Part shown: positions 52,141 to 60,796 of the stretch, one piece after another
How the letters are laid out: every line of letters starts with the position of its first letter
How positions within the stretch are numbered: the stretch's first letter is position 1
Position numbers and translations under genes: made by a program
Assembly: GCA_017619635.1 (NCBI GenBank)
Contig: JAFZRZ010000038.1
Span: 1 to 64,000 of the forward strand
Length of the DNA stretch: 64,000 nt
Direction of reading: 5' to 3'
DNA from: Lachnospiraceae bacterium
Lineage (GTDB): Bacteria; Bacillota; Clostridia; Lachnospirales; Lachnospiraceae
The notes under the pieces: generated by a model
The model's input: the letters and a program-made list of their open reading frames with translations, nothing else
Told to the model about the DNA's origin: nothing
The model's database searches: none

Positions 52141-52914
52141 ATGAACGCAGTTTTTAGAAGTTTCGTGCTTGCTTTTTCAAAATATTCGATAAGCCCTAAG
52201 GCCCGTTTTAAGGATCATGAAGATACTGAAAACAGATATATCCTGCTTTTTGTGCCCTTAATCGGGTTCATAATAGGCGGTGTTATATTCATATGTTCAG
52301 AAGGATGGCCATATCTTTGCAATTTTGAACTGCTCCCAGCAGTCGTATGTGTTATCCTGCCGATCATCATATCCGGCGGCGGACACCTTGAGGGATTTAT
52401 AAAGACGGTCGATGCTCTTTGCGCACATAAGCCCAGAGAGAAAAAGATGGAGATCCTTGCTGATTCACATGGCGGATACTTCGCTATCATCGTTTGTCTG
52501 AGTTATTTCCTTTTGGGCATCGGTATCTGGAGTGAGATGCCTATAGACGGAATACCGATACTCGCTATCGGATTCGTGATGTCTAGAGCTTTATTTGGAC
52601 TTTCAATACTTACACTCAATCATGCGGATGAGAGTAAGTGTGTTTCTTATGTTCCCGACAGTTCGGTATTAAGGATGGTGGAGATAATCATTCTTGGCCT
52701 GCTTGCAATGGTCGGAGCATATTTTATGGTATTCTTCAATGCTTCAGTAGGACTTGCATGTGTTATAGGAGCTCTTCTGACGTTCCTATATTACTGGTTT
52801 GTCACACATAAGCATTTTGGTGGTATCACTGAAGACAGCGCAGGATTCTTCCTTCAGCTGTGTGAGATCATCATTCCTCTTGCAGCTCTTCTTGCTTACA
52901 AGAAGTGGTGGTAA
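52141..52914 (+). CDS. CobS-like protein with altered acidic motifs
   Basis: Membrane protein of 257 aa clearly homologous to adenosylcobinamide-GDP ribazoletransferase (GGGHLEGFIKTVDAL, KMEILADSHGGYFAI, FGGITEDSAGFFLQ). The conserved acidic motif HLDGxxDxxD is changed to HLEGFIKTVD: Asp to Glu84 and Asp to Lys88, with only Asp91 kept. The second motif GGxTGD reads GGITED (Glu231). No other cobalamin gene is present in the window. It may be inactive or use a different substrate. I withhold the symbol cobS for this reason. Confidence 0.8.
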   Translation: MNAVFRSFVLAFSKYSISPKARFKDHEDTENRYILLFVPLIGFIIGGVIFICSEGWPYLCNFELLPAVVCVILPIIISGGGHLEGFIKTVDALCAHKPREKKMEILADSHGGYFAIIVCLSYFLLGIGIWSEMPIDGIPILAIGFVMSRALFGLSILTLNHADESKCVSYVPDSSVLRMVEIIILGLLAMVGAYFMVFFNASVGLACVIGALLTFLYYWFVTHKHFGGITEDSAGFFLQLCEIIIPLAALLAYKKWW

Positions 52915-52917
52915 TAT

Positions 52918-54564
52918 ATGGAGTCTAAAGGTAAAAACAATTTGGGCTACAGGCTTGCCCTCTGGCTTATCATTGTCATATCCATGATCATAGCGGTCCT
53001 GTTTTGTAATATGAAGCAGGGCTTTCATTATGATGAGAACTATTCCTATTATTCAACAAATTCAACATACGGTCTGTGGCCGACGGATCACGAATGGAAG
53101 AGCACCGAAGAGATAAAGAGCGAGTATATGGTGCTTCCGGGGGAATCTCTGTCTCTTGGTATGGTAAAGACCAACCAGGGTTATGATGTCCATCCGCCGC
53201 TGTATTATTATGTTTTAAGAATAGTCTGTTTCTTTTCCAAAGGCATCTTTTCAAAATGGCAGGGTCTTGCCATAAATCTGGTCTTATATTTCATCTGTCT
53301 GTTACTGCTTTATAGGATAACGGATATCGTTTCTGATCATGACAGATATGTGAATCTGTTCACCATGGCCATATTCGGTCTGTCTCCGGGTTATCTGAGC
53401 ACAGTCACATTTATCAGGATGTATGTCATGCTGACGATGTTTTGTTTTATCCTGCTCCTTACAGCGGTCAAATGTGTTAGGGATGACACGTGGGATTTAA
53501 AGAGGGCATATATACCGACAGTTATTGTCACATGTCTGGGATTTCTTACGCATTATTACTTCATGGTCTTTGCTTTCTTTGTTGCAGCCTATGTTTGTAT
53601 ATATCTGGTTATCAGGAGCAAGACCAAAAAAGCGGCATTTATATATGGAGGAAGCGTATGCCTTGGCATGGCTCTGGCAGTCGCTTACTATCCTGTATGC
53701 TTAAGTCATATCTTCTCCGGATACAGAGGGACCGAATCAACACAGGCGTTTATGGATATGTCAAATACAGCTGACAGATTTGAGTTTTTTGTCGGCATGC
53801 TAAACGATTACACGTTCAGCGGCATGTTCTACATACTGATCCTTGTCGGACTGCTCCTTTACATGTTCTATTCATACAGACGTAAAGTAAGATGGGCAGG
53901 AAGGATGACGGGAGAAGAAGAAAAAAGCGTTGAAACAAAAAAAACCGCAGAGAAAAAAGAGGACCCGGAACATAAAAAGGCAGTACTGGGATTAAATATA
54001 GCGGTAACTGTGGGATTTTTCCTTATAGTCTGCAAGACAGCCATGACTCCTTCCAATCCTGCGGAAGCTTTAAGATACGAATGTCCGGTATACGGCCTTA
54101 TCATAATGCTCATCGTTTTGGGTATAGTGAGAGTATTTGAGAAGGTCATGAACAAAAAGATGATCTCTGTTTTTGTTCTTGTTATAGCGGTCGGATGTCA
54201 GATATACGGACTGTGCAGCGACAAGGTATTCTTTATCTATGAGGGAGCTCAGGACTTTGTTGAGTTCGCAAGACAGCATAAGGATGCTGATATAGTATAC
54301 ATCTATAATCCCAACAATGACTGGATGATATGGAATGACGGTCCGGAACTCATGGAGTACAGGGATATTTACTTTGTTCCGTATGATTCGGAAGACAAAA
54401 TAGATGATAAAAGACTGTCAGTCAGCAGCGATATCTACGTATATGCATGCAGAAGTGATGAGACTGATGCTATAATACAGAGTATAGTGGATATGAATGA
54501 GGGATTTGAAGGATACGACATGATATCTGAGAGAGCGTTTGTTGATGTCTACAGACTCAGATAA
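52918..54564 (+). CDS. GT39-type membrane glycosyltransferase
   Basis: Protein of 548 aa, GT-C fold with about ten or more membrane helices. The first external loop has HYDENYSYYS (catalytic Asp-Glu region) and a later VHPPLYYYVLR, typical of PMT/ArnT-like transferases that use polyprenyl-phosphate sugars. A Lys/Glu-rich cytosolic loop lies near residues 325-360. It starts 3 nt after the CobS-like gene. The acceptor is unknown; surface proteins or glycans are likely. Confidence 0.87.
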   Translation: MESKGKNNLGYRLALWLIIVISMIIAVLFCNMKQGFHYDENYSYYSTNSTYGLWPTDHEWKSTEEIKSEYMVLPGESLSLGMVKTNQGYDVHPPLYYYVLRIVCFFSKGIFSKWQGLAINLVLYFICLLLLYRITDIVSDHDRYVNLFTMAIFGLSPGYLSTVTFIRMYVMLTMFCFILLLTAVKCVRDDTWDLKRAYIPTVIVTCLGFLTHYYFMVFAFFVAAYVCIYLVIRSKTKKAAFIYGGSVCLGMALAVAYYPVCLSHIFSGYRGTESTQAFMDMSNTADRFEFFVGMLNDYTFSGMFYILILVGLLLYMFYSYRRKVRWAGRMTGEEEKSVETKKTAEKKEDPEHKKAVLGLNIAVTVGFFLIVCKTAMTPSNPAEALRYECPVYGLIIMLIVLGIVRVFEKVMNKKMISVFVLVIAVGCQIYGLCSDKVFFIYEGAQDFVEFARQHKDADIVYIYNPNNDWMIWNDGPELMEYRDIYFVPYDSEDKIDDKRLSVSSDIYVYACRSDETDAIIQSIVDMNEGFEGYDMISERAFVDVYRLR

Positions 54565-54577
54565 CGGGGAGATTTAC

Positions 54578-55660
54578 TTGAAAAAGAGATTAATCATATC
54601 ATTTTTGGTCTTGATACTGTTTATATGCGGATGTGCTCATGGTGATGATCAGGAGCAGGATCCGGTAGATGTGCATGTCATAAAGGATCCGGTTTCAGAA
54701 ACCGTTAAGATGGAGACTACGTCGGGAAGTGAGCATATGAATGACGTTAACGGCAAGAGTGTGGGAGCATGGATAACATACTGGGATCTGGATACGGCAT
54801 ATGATGAACTCGATCTTCTTAAGGACGATCTGGATACGTTGTGTTATTTTGCCGCATATTTTGATAATAACAGTGAACCGTTCATACCCGAGGGAACACT
54901 CGGAACTATGGATAAGCTTAAACAGGATGGAAGCTTTTCAAATACGGTAAACTATCTTACTTTTGTAAATGACAAGCTTTTACCTCAGGGTTCATCGCTA
55001 AAAGACACTGAGCTCTTATATGATCTTATCGGTAATGAAAAGAAGGCAAAAAAGCATGCCGAACAGATAACGGATATGACAGTATCTGCTGGCTGTAACG
55101 GCATAGAGATAGATTATGAGGCCATTAAGAAGGATTATGAGCTGTGGGAGCATTTCCGCGACTTTTTAAATATCCTTGTTCCGATGGCACATGAAAAGGG
55201 TCTGTCTGTCCGAGTTCTTTTTGAGCCGGGTGCTCCGATCGAAAAATATGAGTGGCCCAAAGATGTTGAATACGTCATGATGTGTTACAATCTTTATGGA
55301 TACGGTACAAAACCGGGACCCAAAGCGGATAAGGAGTTCTTAAAAGAGATGGTCACCAAGATGGAAACTCTGCCCGGAACCATAAACTTCGCTCTGGCAA
55401 CAGGCGGATTTGATTTTGCGCAAGACGGCAGTGTGGCTCAGATAGATACAAAGACAGCCAAAGCTGTTGCAATGAGGTATGATGCAATGGAGCATACTGA
55501 TGAAGCCAGCGGAGACCATGTCTATACATATACCGATGAGGACGGTATGTCACATGAGGTGTGGTATGCCGATCAGGATACGATCAGACTCTGGATACAG
55601 ACGATCAAAGATGAAGGCCATGAACGTATAACCATATGGCGTATTGGAGGGAACATATGA
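54578..55660 (+). CDS. Glycoside hydrolase family 18-like lipoprotein
   Basis: Protein of 360 aa. A TTG start at 54578 is chosen: GGGGAG lies 6 nt upstream and the product then begins with a perfect lipoprotein signal MKKRLIISFLVLILFICGC. The upstream ATG would bury this signal. The domain has GCNGIEIDYE (catalytic Glu near 182), VEYVMMCYNLYGYG and ITIWRIGGN, as in GH18 (YaaH-like) enzymes acting on GlcNAc polymers. It probably trims peptidoglycan or surface glycans. The downstream TPR-DUF4037 gene starts at its stop codon. Confidence 0.87.
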   Translation: MKKRLIISFLVLILFICGCAHGDDQEQDPVDVHVIKDPVSETVKMETTSGSEHMNDVNGKSVGAWITYWDLDTAYDELDLLKDDLDTLCYFAAYFDNNSEPFIPEGTLGTMDKLKQDGSFSNTVNYLTFVNDKLLPQGSSLKDTELLYDLIGNEKKAKKHAEQITDMTVSAGCNGIEIDYEAIKKDYELWEHFRDFLNILVPMAHEKGLSVRVLFEPGAPIEKYEWPKDVEYVMMCYNLYGYGTKPGPKADKEFLKEMVTKMETLPGTINFALATGGFDFAQDGSVAQIDTKTAKAVAMRYDAMEHTDEASGDHVYTYTDEDGMSHEVWYADQDTIRLWIQTIKDEGHERITIWRIGGNI

Positions 55661-58104
55661 ATATAGCGGAGGTATTGAAGGAACTGGATTCTTTGGAATA
55701 CAAGGATTTTGAGGGGTATCTGCTTAAGATGATTAAGCAGGCAGATGAAGAGCATGACATGGGATCAAAGATCACACTGCTCAATGAGATGATAGGTTTC
55801 TGCCGTGACAGTTGTCAGTTTAACAAGACAAAGATATACAGCAACGAACTCTTAACTCTGCTCGAAGACGAGAATCTCGAGGAATCTCAGGCTTATGCGA
55901 CATCGCTCTTAAATATAGCAAATGCCGACAGAGCGAGCGGAGATCTTGAGGAGTCACTGGATTTTTATAAACAGGCTTATGCCATATATGAAAAAGAGTT
56001 AAAACCGGGCGACTTTTTGTTTGCGAGCATAAACAACAACATGGCACTCCTTTATCAGGAGATGAAGGACTTTGAATCAGCTTGCGTGTGTCTTGAAAAG
56101 GCACTGGATATAATAGAGCTTTATGATGATAAGATCATCGAAGAAGCCATAACATATACAAACCTTGCCCAGTCAAGGTTAAGACTTGATGATATAGATG
56201 CGGCCAAAGACAGTATCGACAGGGCAATGTATATATTTGAGGCCGGAAGACAGGGGGATTATCATTACTCCGGTGCACTTTCTGTCTGCGGAGAGATGTC
56301 TTTTAAGCAGGGTGAGTATGCAAAGGCAGCAGAGTATTACAACAAAGCAATGCATGAGCTTAAAAAGCATATAGGAAAGACCGGCAACTATGACATACTC
56401 ATGGAAAACAGAGATGAAGCCATGAAAAAAGCACAGGAGAACGGACAGGATGTATCTGAACTGACGGAGACCATAAAGGCATTCGATTGTGATGAAGGAA
56501 CCGTGAAGGATGGAGAAGCAAAGGCTATGAATGAGACAGAGAAACCTTTAAGAGGGCTGGATATCTGCAGAAAATATTATGAGGAAGTCGGAGCACCGAT
56601 GATCCATGAGAGATTCCCTGCTTATGAGACGAGGATATCTGTTGGTCTTGTCGGAGAAGGCTCAGACTGTTTCGGATTCGATGATGAGATCTCGAGAGAT
56701 CATGACTGGGGTCCGGGCTTTTGCATGTGGCTTGATGATGTCACATACGATGCAATAGGAAAAGAGCTTCAGGCGGCTTATGATGAACTGCCGGCCCAGT
56801 TCATGGGATATACAAGGATGACCACGAGAGAAGCCCAGGGACGTCTTGGTGTAATGCGTGTAAAGGATTTCTATTCCGAGCTTTTACGCATGAAAAACGG
56901 TATACCGAGAAACGATGACGAGTGGCTCACAGTGGATGAGGCAGATCTGGCTGCAGCAACAAACGGTGCCATATTCAGGGATGATGACGGTATATTCTTC
57001 AGTCTGAGAAACGATCTTCTGGCTTATTATCCTGAGAGCGTATACAGAAGAAAACTCGCATACGAGATTGTGCGCATGTCTCAGACAGGACAGTACAATT
57101 TCGGAAGATGCTTAAACAGAGGTGATAAAGTCACCGCCCAGCTGTATCTTTCCGAGTTCATGGAGCATACACTTCATGTGCTGTTCCTCATAAACAGAAA
57201 GTATGCGCCATATAAGAAATGGATGATGAAGTCTGCGGCAACAAAGCTTCAGATACTTCCCGAGGTAACTGATATACTCATAGCGATATCCGATATGGAT
57301 ATATATGATGACAATATCAAAGGCAGCATAGAGATCATAGCAAATCTGGTACTCAATGAACTCAAGCACCAGGGACTTGTCGTTGCATTTAACAGAAGGG
57401 ATCCGTATTTTTTGGAGCCTTACGGACATGAGATCCTAAACAGCATCAATTTCCTTCCGGGAGAAGCATCAGCAAATGCTGACAGCGTAAAGAACAAGCA
57501 GGCCAGACTGGTCGATGAGGTTGTCGCTGCCGAGTGGGAAGCTTTTGACAAGGTGGAAAACGAAGGCGGAAGAGCTGACTGTCAGGATAACTGGGAGACA
57601 TTCTCAAAGATGAGAAAGAGCCAGTACATGACATGGAGCATAGAAATGCTTGAAAGCTTCCTTGATGATATGAGACAGGCACAGGCAAAAGGCTGGAATC
57701 TCATAACCGAGAAATATGCCAGAATGGAAGCGAGCACAGCTCCCGAAAAGTATGCCGAGATAGCAGATAAGCTGCCTCAAAAAGATGATCATACAAAAGC
57801 AATAGTTGAGGAGATAGTTAAATTCCAGGTCGGCTTTATGGAAGAGCTGGCAGAGGATTATCCCAAGGTTGCGGGTACGGCAAGAGCCATCCATACATAT
57901 GAGGATACGCCTTACGATACCAGTTATGAGACATACCTCAGAGGAGAGCTTCTGACATACTCTGAAAGAACACTTTCACTGTACGGTCAGTATGTTGTGG
58001 ATCATGTTAAGAGTGAGAAGAACCTTGCGATAGAGATCATGACAAACACGGCGCTTTTATACGGATATAAGTCTCTTGACGATCTTGAGAGCAAACTGGA
58101 TTAA
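55657..58104 (+). CDS. TPR-DUF4037-DUF4125 fusion protein
   Basis: Protein of 815 aa in three parts. Residues 1-275: TPR-type helical repeats (NNNMALLYQEMKDFESA). Residues about 305-590: DUF4037 with a nucleotidyltransferase-like loop GEGSDCFGFDDEISRDHDW near 333, where the GS and the DHD acidic pair match the polymerase-beta-like active site. Residues about 610-815: DUF4125 (NWETFSKMRKSQYMTW, SYETYLRGELLTYS). No signal peptide; cytosolic. GGAGGGAACAT precedes the ATG, which overlaps the GH18 stop (ATGA). The function is unknown; nucleotide transfer to a protein or small molecule is suggested by the fold. Confidence 0.85.
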   Translation: MNIAEVLKELDSLEYKDFEGYLLKMIKQADEEHDMGSKITLLNEMIGFCRDSCQFNKTKIYSNELLTLLEDENLEESQAYATSLLNIANADRASGDLEESLDFYKQAYAIYEKELKPGDFLFASINNNMALLYQEMKDFESACVCLEKALDIIELYDDKIIEEAITYTNLAQSRLRLDDIDAAKDSIDRAMYIFEAGRQGDYHYSGALSVCGEMSFKQGEYAKAAEYYNKAMHELKKHIGKTGNYDILMENRDEAMKKAQENGQDVSELTETIKAFDCDEGTVKDGEAKAMNETEKPLRGLDICRKYYEEVGAPMIHERFPAYETRISVGLVGEGSDCFGFDDEISRDHDWGPGFCMWLDDVTYDAIGKELQAAYDELPAQFMGYTRMTTREAQGRLGVMRVKDFYSELLRMKNGIPRNDDEWLTVDEADLAAATNGAIFRDDDGIFFSLRNDLLAYYPESVYRRKLAYEIVRMSQTGQYNFGRCLNRGDKVTAQLYLSEFMEHTLHVLFLINRKYAPYKKWMMKSAATKLQILPEVTDILIAISDMDIYDDNIKGSIEIIANLVLNELKHQGLVVAFNRRDPYFLEPYGHEILNSINFLPGEASANADSVKNKQARLVDEVVAAEWEAFDKVENEGGRADCQDNWETFSKMRKSQYMTWSIEMLESFLDDMRQAQAKGWNLITEKYARMEASTAPEKYAEIADKLPQKDDHTKAIVEEIVKFQVGFMEELAEDYPKVAGTARAIHTYEDTPYDTSYETYLRGELLTYSERTLSLYGQYVVDHVKSEKNLAIEIMTNTALLYGYKSLDDLESKLD

Positions 58105-58129
58105 ATATATTAAGGATACATTGTTTTAC

Positions 58130-59236
58130 ATGAGGAAATTTGTTATTAGCCTGCTGATGTGCATGCTTATCGGCATATCGGTCTTGGCAGGTTGCGGTTC
58201 TGAGCAGGAAGTTGAACAAGAGGCTGCTCCGGTAAAGATAAGCATATATACCTATGATGACATTTTAGACAGTTCCATGAACATGCTGTATGAGAGTCAT
58301 GCAGACTGGAAAGAAAGAGTTGAACTTGTTGTCATTTCAAAAGATGAATATGACCAGAAACTGAAAGTGGCTCTGTACGGAGAGGAAAAGCCTGAGAATG
58401 AGGAGCAGACCGGATCGGGAGAGGAGACAGCACCTCCTGTATATCCTGACATTTTCCTGGCTGATACGGATGAGCTTTACGGATACGTAAATGCAGAAAC
58501 GGTGATCTCCATGAACGAACTTGGGCTTACCGGGGATGATATGACACAGATGTATCAGTATACAAAGGACAGCGTTACCGATAAAGACGGCAATCAGTGG
58601 GCGGTGACATGGAGTATAGATCCTACAGCTTTTATCTATAACAGGGCTATGGCTGTAGAATACCTTGGAAGTGATGATCCGAGAGATGTGCAGTCTTATA
58701 TAAAGGATGAGCATACAAAAGATGATACATTACTTGCAATGAAGAAAAAGTCAGGTAAAGAGTACAGGATCCTTGACAGTTTTTCGCAATACCGTGATGA
58801 CAGATCAAAAACGACGGTATTCGGATTCTATTGTGACATGGACGGACTCATGGATGAGTTTGCATCGGATATAAAGCTTAATCTTAACGACAAATGGGGT
58901 GTCTGCAAAGGAACGAAGGACGAGATGGCAGCAGGTCCCTGGCTTATGGTCACCAAAGACTGCAAGGATAAGGAACTTGCTCTTAACGTGATCAAAGAGC
59001 TTTGTCTTAATGAGAGCGTGCTTAAGGCAAAACAGGAAGAGAAGAATAACTTTGTTAACAATGTAAGGATAATGTCAAACGCATTCAATACAGGCAAGGG
59101 CAAACTTGATGTTTTGGGATCGAATGACTGTATGGAAATATACGATAACAGGGCAAAGAAAGCCACCCCAATAAACTGGGAGGATCTTAAGCCCGAGGAG
59201 ACGCAAGAGACGACTGATGGCGAGCAAGAAGGTTGA
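58130..59236 (+). CDS. Orphan solute-binding-type lipoprotein
   Basis: About 368 aa. Lipoprotein signal MRKFVISLLMCMLIGISVLAGCG. The rest resembles a family 1 extracellular solute-binding protein (YPDIFLADTDELYGYVN, NQWAVTWSIDPTAFIYNR, AAGPWLMVTKDCKDKELALNVIKEL). No permease or ATPase gene is nearby, so it may serve a transporter encoded elsewhere or act as a sensor partner. Start: ATG 58130, or TTG 58121, which is nearer to the AAGGA site; both keep the signal peptide. Confidence 0.8.
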   Translation: MRKFVISLLMCMLIGISVLAGCGSEQEVEQEAAPVKISIYTYDDILDSSMNMLYESHADWKERVELVVISKDEYDQKLKVALYGEEKPENEEQTGSGEETAPPVYPDIFLADTDELYGYVNAETVISMNELGLTGDDMTQMYQYTKDSVTDKDGNQWAVTWSIDPTAFIYNRAMAVEYLGSDDPRDVQSYIKDEHTKDDTLLAMKKKSGKEYRILDSFSQYRDDRSKTTVFGFYCDMDGLMDEFASDIKLNLNDKWGVCKGTKDEMAAGPWLMVTKDCKDKELALNVIKELCLNESVLKAKQEEKNNFVNNVRIMSNAFNTGKGKLDVLGSNDCMEIYDNRAKKATPINWEDLKPEETQETTDGEQEG

Positions 59237-59864
59237 AAACATACTGTGTGCACTTGATGAGGCATACGGGACAGAATACAAATGCTATCTGGACCATGAT
59301 AATGCATGGCAGCTTTTGATCGCAACTATCTTAAGTGCGCAGTGCACCGATGCAAGAGTCAATATCGTGACAAAGGATCTGTTTGTTAAGTATCCTGATG
59401 TCAATGCTTTTGCATGCGCTGATCTTAAAGAACTTGAACAGGATATTAGATCCACGGGTTTTTATCATAATAAGGCAAAGAACATAATAGACTGCTGTAA
59501 AAAACTAGTGAATGATTTCGGGTCAGAAGTGCCCTCCGACATAGAGGAACTGACCTCACTTCCGGGAGTCGGAAGAAAGACGGCAAACGTCATAAGGGGA
59601 AATATTTATAATGAACCGAGTATCGTTGTTGATACTCATGTAAAACGCATATCAAATCTTTTGGGACTTACCAAAGAATCAGATCCGGTGAAGATCGAGT
59701 TTGATCTGATGAAGAAACTGCCCAAAGATCACTGGATCATATACAACATTCATATCATAAGACTTGGAAGAACCATATGCATTGCAAACCGTCCCAAATG
59801 TTTGGAATGCATGTTAAAGGATTACTGCTCACACTATCTTTCAAAAAACACAAAAAAGAGATAA
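59217..59864 (+). CDS. nth: Endonuclease III
   Basis: Protein of 215 aa, the normal length. Helix-hairpin-helix LPGVGRKTANV with catalytic Lys, catalytic Asp in VDTHVKRISNLLGL and the 4Fe-4S loop CIANRPKCLECMLKDYC (C-x6-C-x2-C-x5-C). It is a DNA glycosylase/AP lyase for oxidised pyrimidines. It overlaps the solute-binding protein gene by 20 nt, so its translation depends on that transcript. Its place among surface-protein genes looks incidental. Confidence 0.95.
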   Translation: MASKKVENILCALDEAYGTEYKCYLDHDNAWQLLIATILSAQCTDARVNIVTKDLFVKYPDVNAFACADLKELEQDIRSTGFYHNKAKNIIDCCKKLVNDFGSEVPSDIEELTSLPGVGRKTANVIRGNIYNEPSIVVDTHVKRISNLLGLTKESDPVKIEFDLMKKLPKDHWIIYNIHIIRLGRTICIANRPKCLECMLKDYCSHYLSKNTKKR

Positions 59865-59870
59865 AAGCAT

Positions 59871-60719
59871 ATGAAAATAATCAACAGGATACTCTTGTCA
59901 ATTGGAATAATGGTATCAGCACTCCTTATCTGTTGTTTTCCGTCCTATGCGGATATGGGTCCCAAACCGAGTATCAGCCTGATATTGGAAAACGCCCCTG
60001 AGGACTACTATGTCGGTCTTTTGGTTGAATCGGATAAATACGGTAAGGCAGATGTGCAGCTCGATGATGAATTGAGTAAAGAAGAGTTCAATGCCCTAAA
60101 TACCATGACAGGATTCGACAAAGACGGATGGATATACTGGGATGGGAATCCGGTAACGAGTACACGCTTCAGGTCGGATGCAGACCATAAGTACAATTTT
60201 ACATATATGGTCCCTTCCACTTTCAGAGTCATTGTTGTTTCACTTGACGGTCAGACATATATAAGCGATAAGATTACAAAGAAAAAATTCAATGCCGAAT
60301 GCACGTATGATATTGCAAACGGCAGGATAAAAGAGAATGTTTTTGCAGGTACAAAAAAATATCTCTTATTTGTGATAGGCTGTTATCTTGCCACGTTGTT
60401 TTTTGAAGGTATCGCACTTTTTATCTTTGGACTTTTTAACAAAAAGAATCTCAAATACTTCCTTATCGCAAATACTGTCACACAGATAATGCTAAACAGT
60501 ATTATCGTATATATGGATTACAAGGGCATGGATATCTTACTTGTACTGATCTGGCCGGTAGCAGAGATAGCGATCATCATCACTGAGAGTCTGATATACA
60601 AAAAAAGACTTGTAAATAAAAACGGAGAGGTAAGTACGAAGAGAAATGTCGGTTACGCCGTATTTGCAAATATATTCAGTATCGTGGCAGGTATTGTAGC
60701 ACTATTGGTTGTTGCTTAA
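59871..60719 (+). CDS. Membrane protein of unknown function with an external domain
   Basis: Protein of 282 aa. Cleavable signal peptide (about 1-27, CFPSYADMGPKPSI), an external domain of about 130 residues, then four membrane helices (about 165-190, 198-218, 223-243, 258-281). The stretch ADMGPKPS at the mature N-terminus is seen in other uncharacterised Firmicute membrane proteins. I do not recognise a function. It begins 6 nt after nth and is probably the last gene of the run from 51004. Confidence 0.75.
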   Translation: MKIINRILLSIGIMVSALLICCFPSYADMGPKPSISLILENAPEDYYVGLLVESDKYGKADVQLDDELSKEEFNALNTMTGFDKDGWIYWDGNPVTSTRFRSDADHKYNFTYMVPSTFRVIVVSLDGQTYISDKITKKKFNAECTYDIANGRIKENVFAGTKKYLLFVIGCYLATLFFEGIALFIFGLFNKKNLKYFLIANTVTQIMLNSIIVYMDYKGMDILLVLIWPVAEIAIIITESLIYKKRLVNKNGEVSTKRNVGYAVFANIFSIVAGIVALLVVA

Positions 60720-60727
60720 AAAATCTC

Positions 60728-60758
60728 TTGGCAAGCCAACATGTATTCTAGTATACTA
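60728..60758 (+). promoter_or_regulatory. uxaC promoter overlapped by two palindromes
   Basis: TTGGCA (60728-60733), 18-nt spacer, TATACT (60752-60757). The -35 lies in the palindrome TTGGCAAGCCAA (60728-60739) and the -10 in the palindrome TAGTATACTA (60749-60758), both plausible operator positions. Confidence 0.6.
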
Positions 60759-60796
60759 ATCGTAGATATATATTGATACGAATAAGGGTACACATT

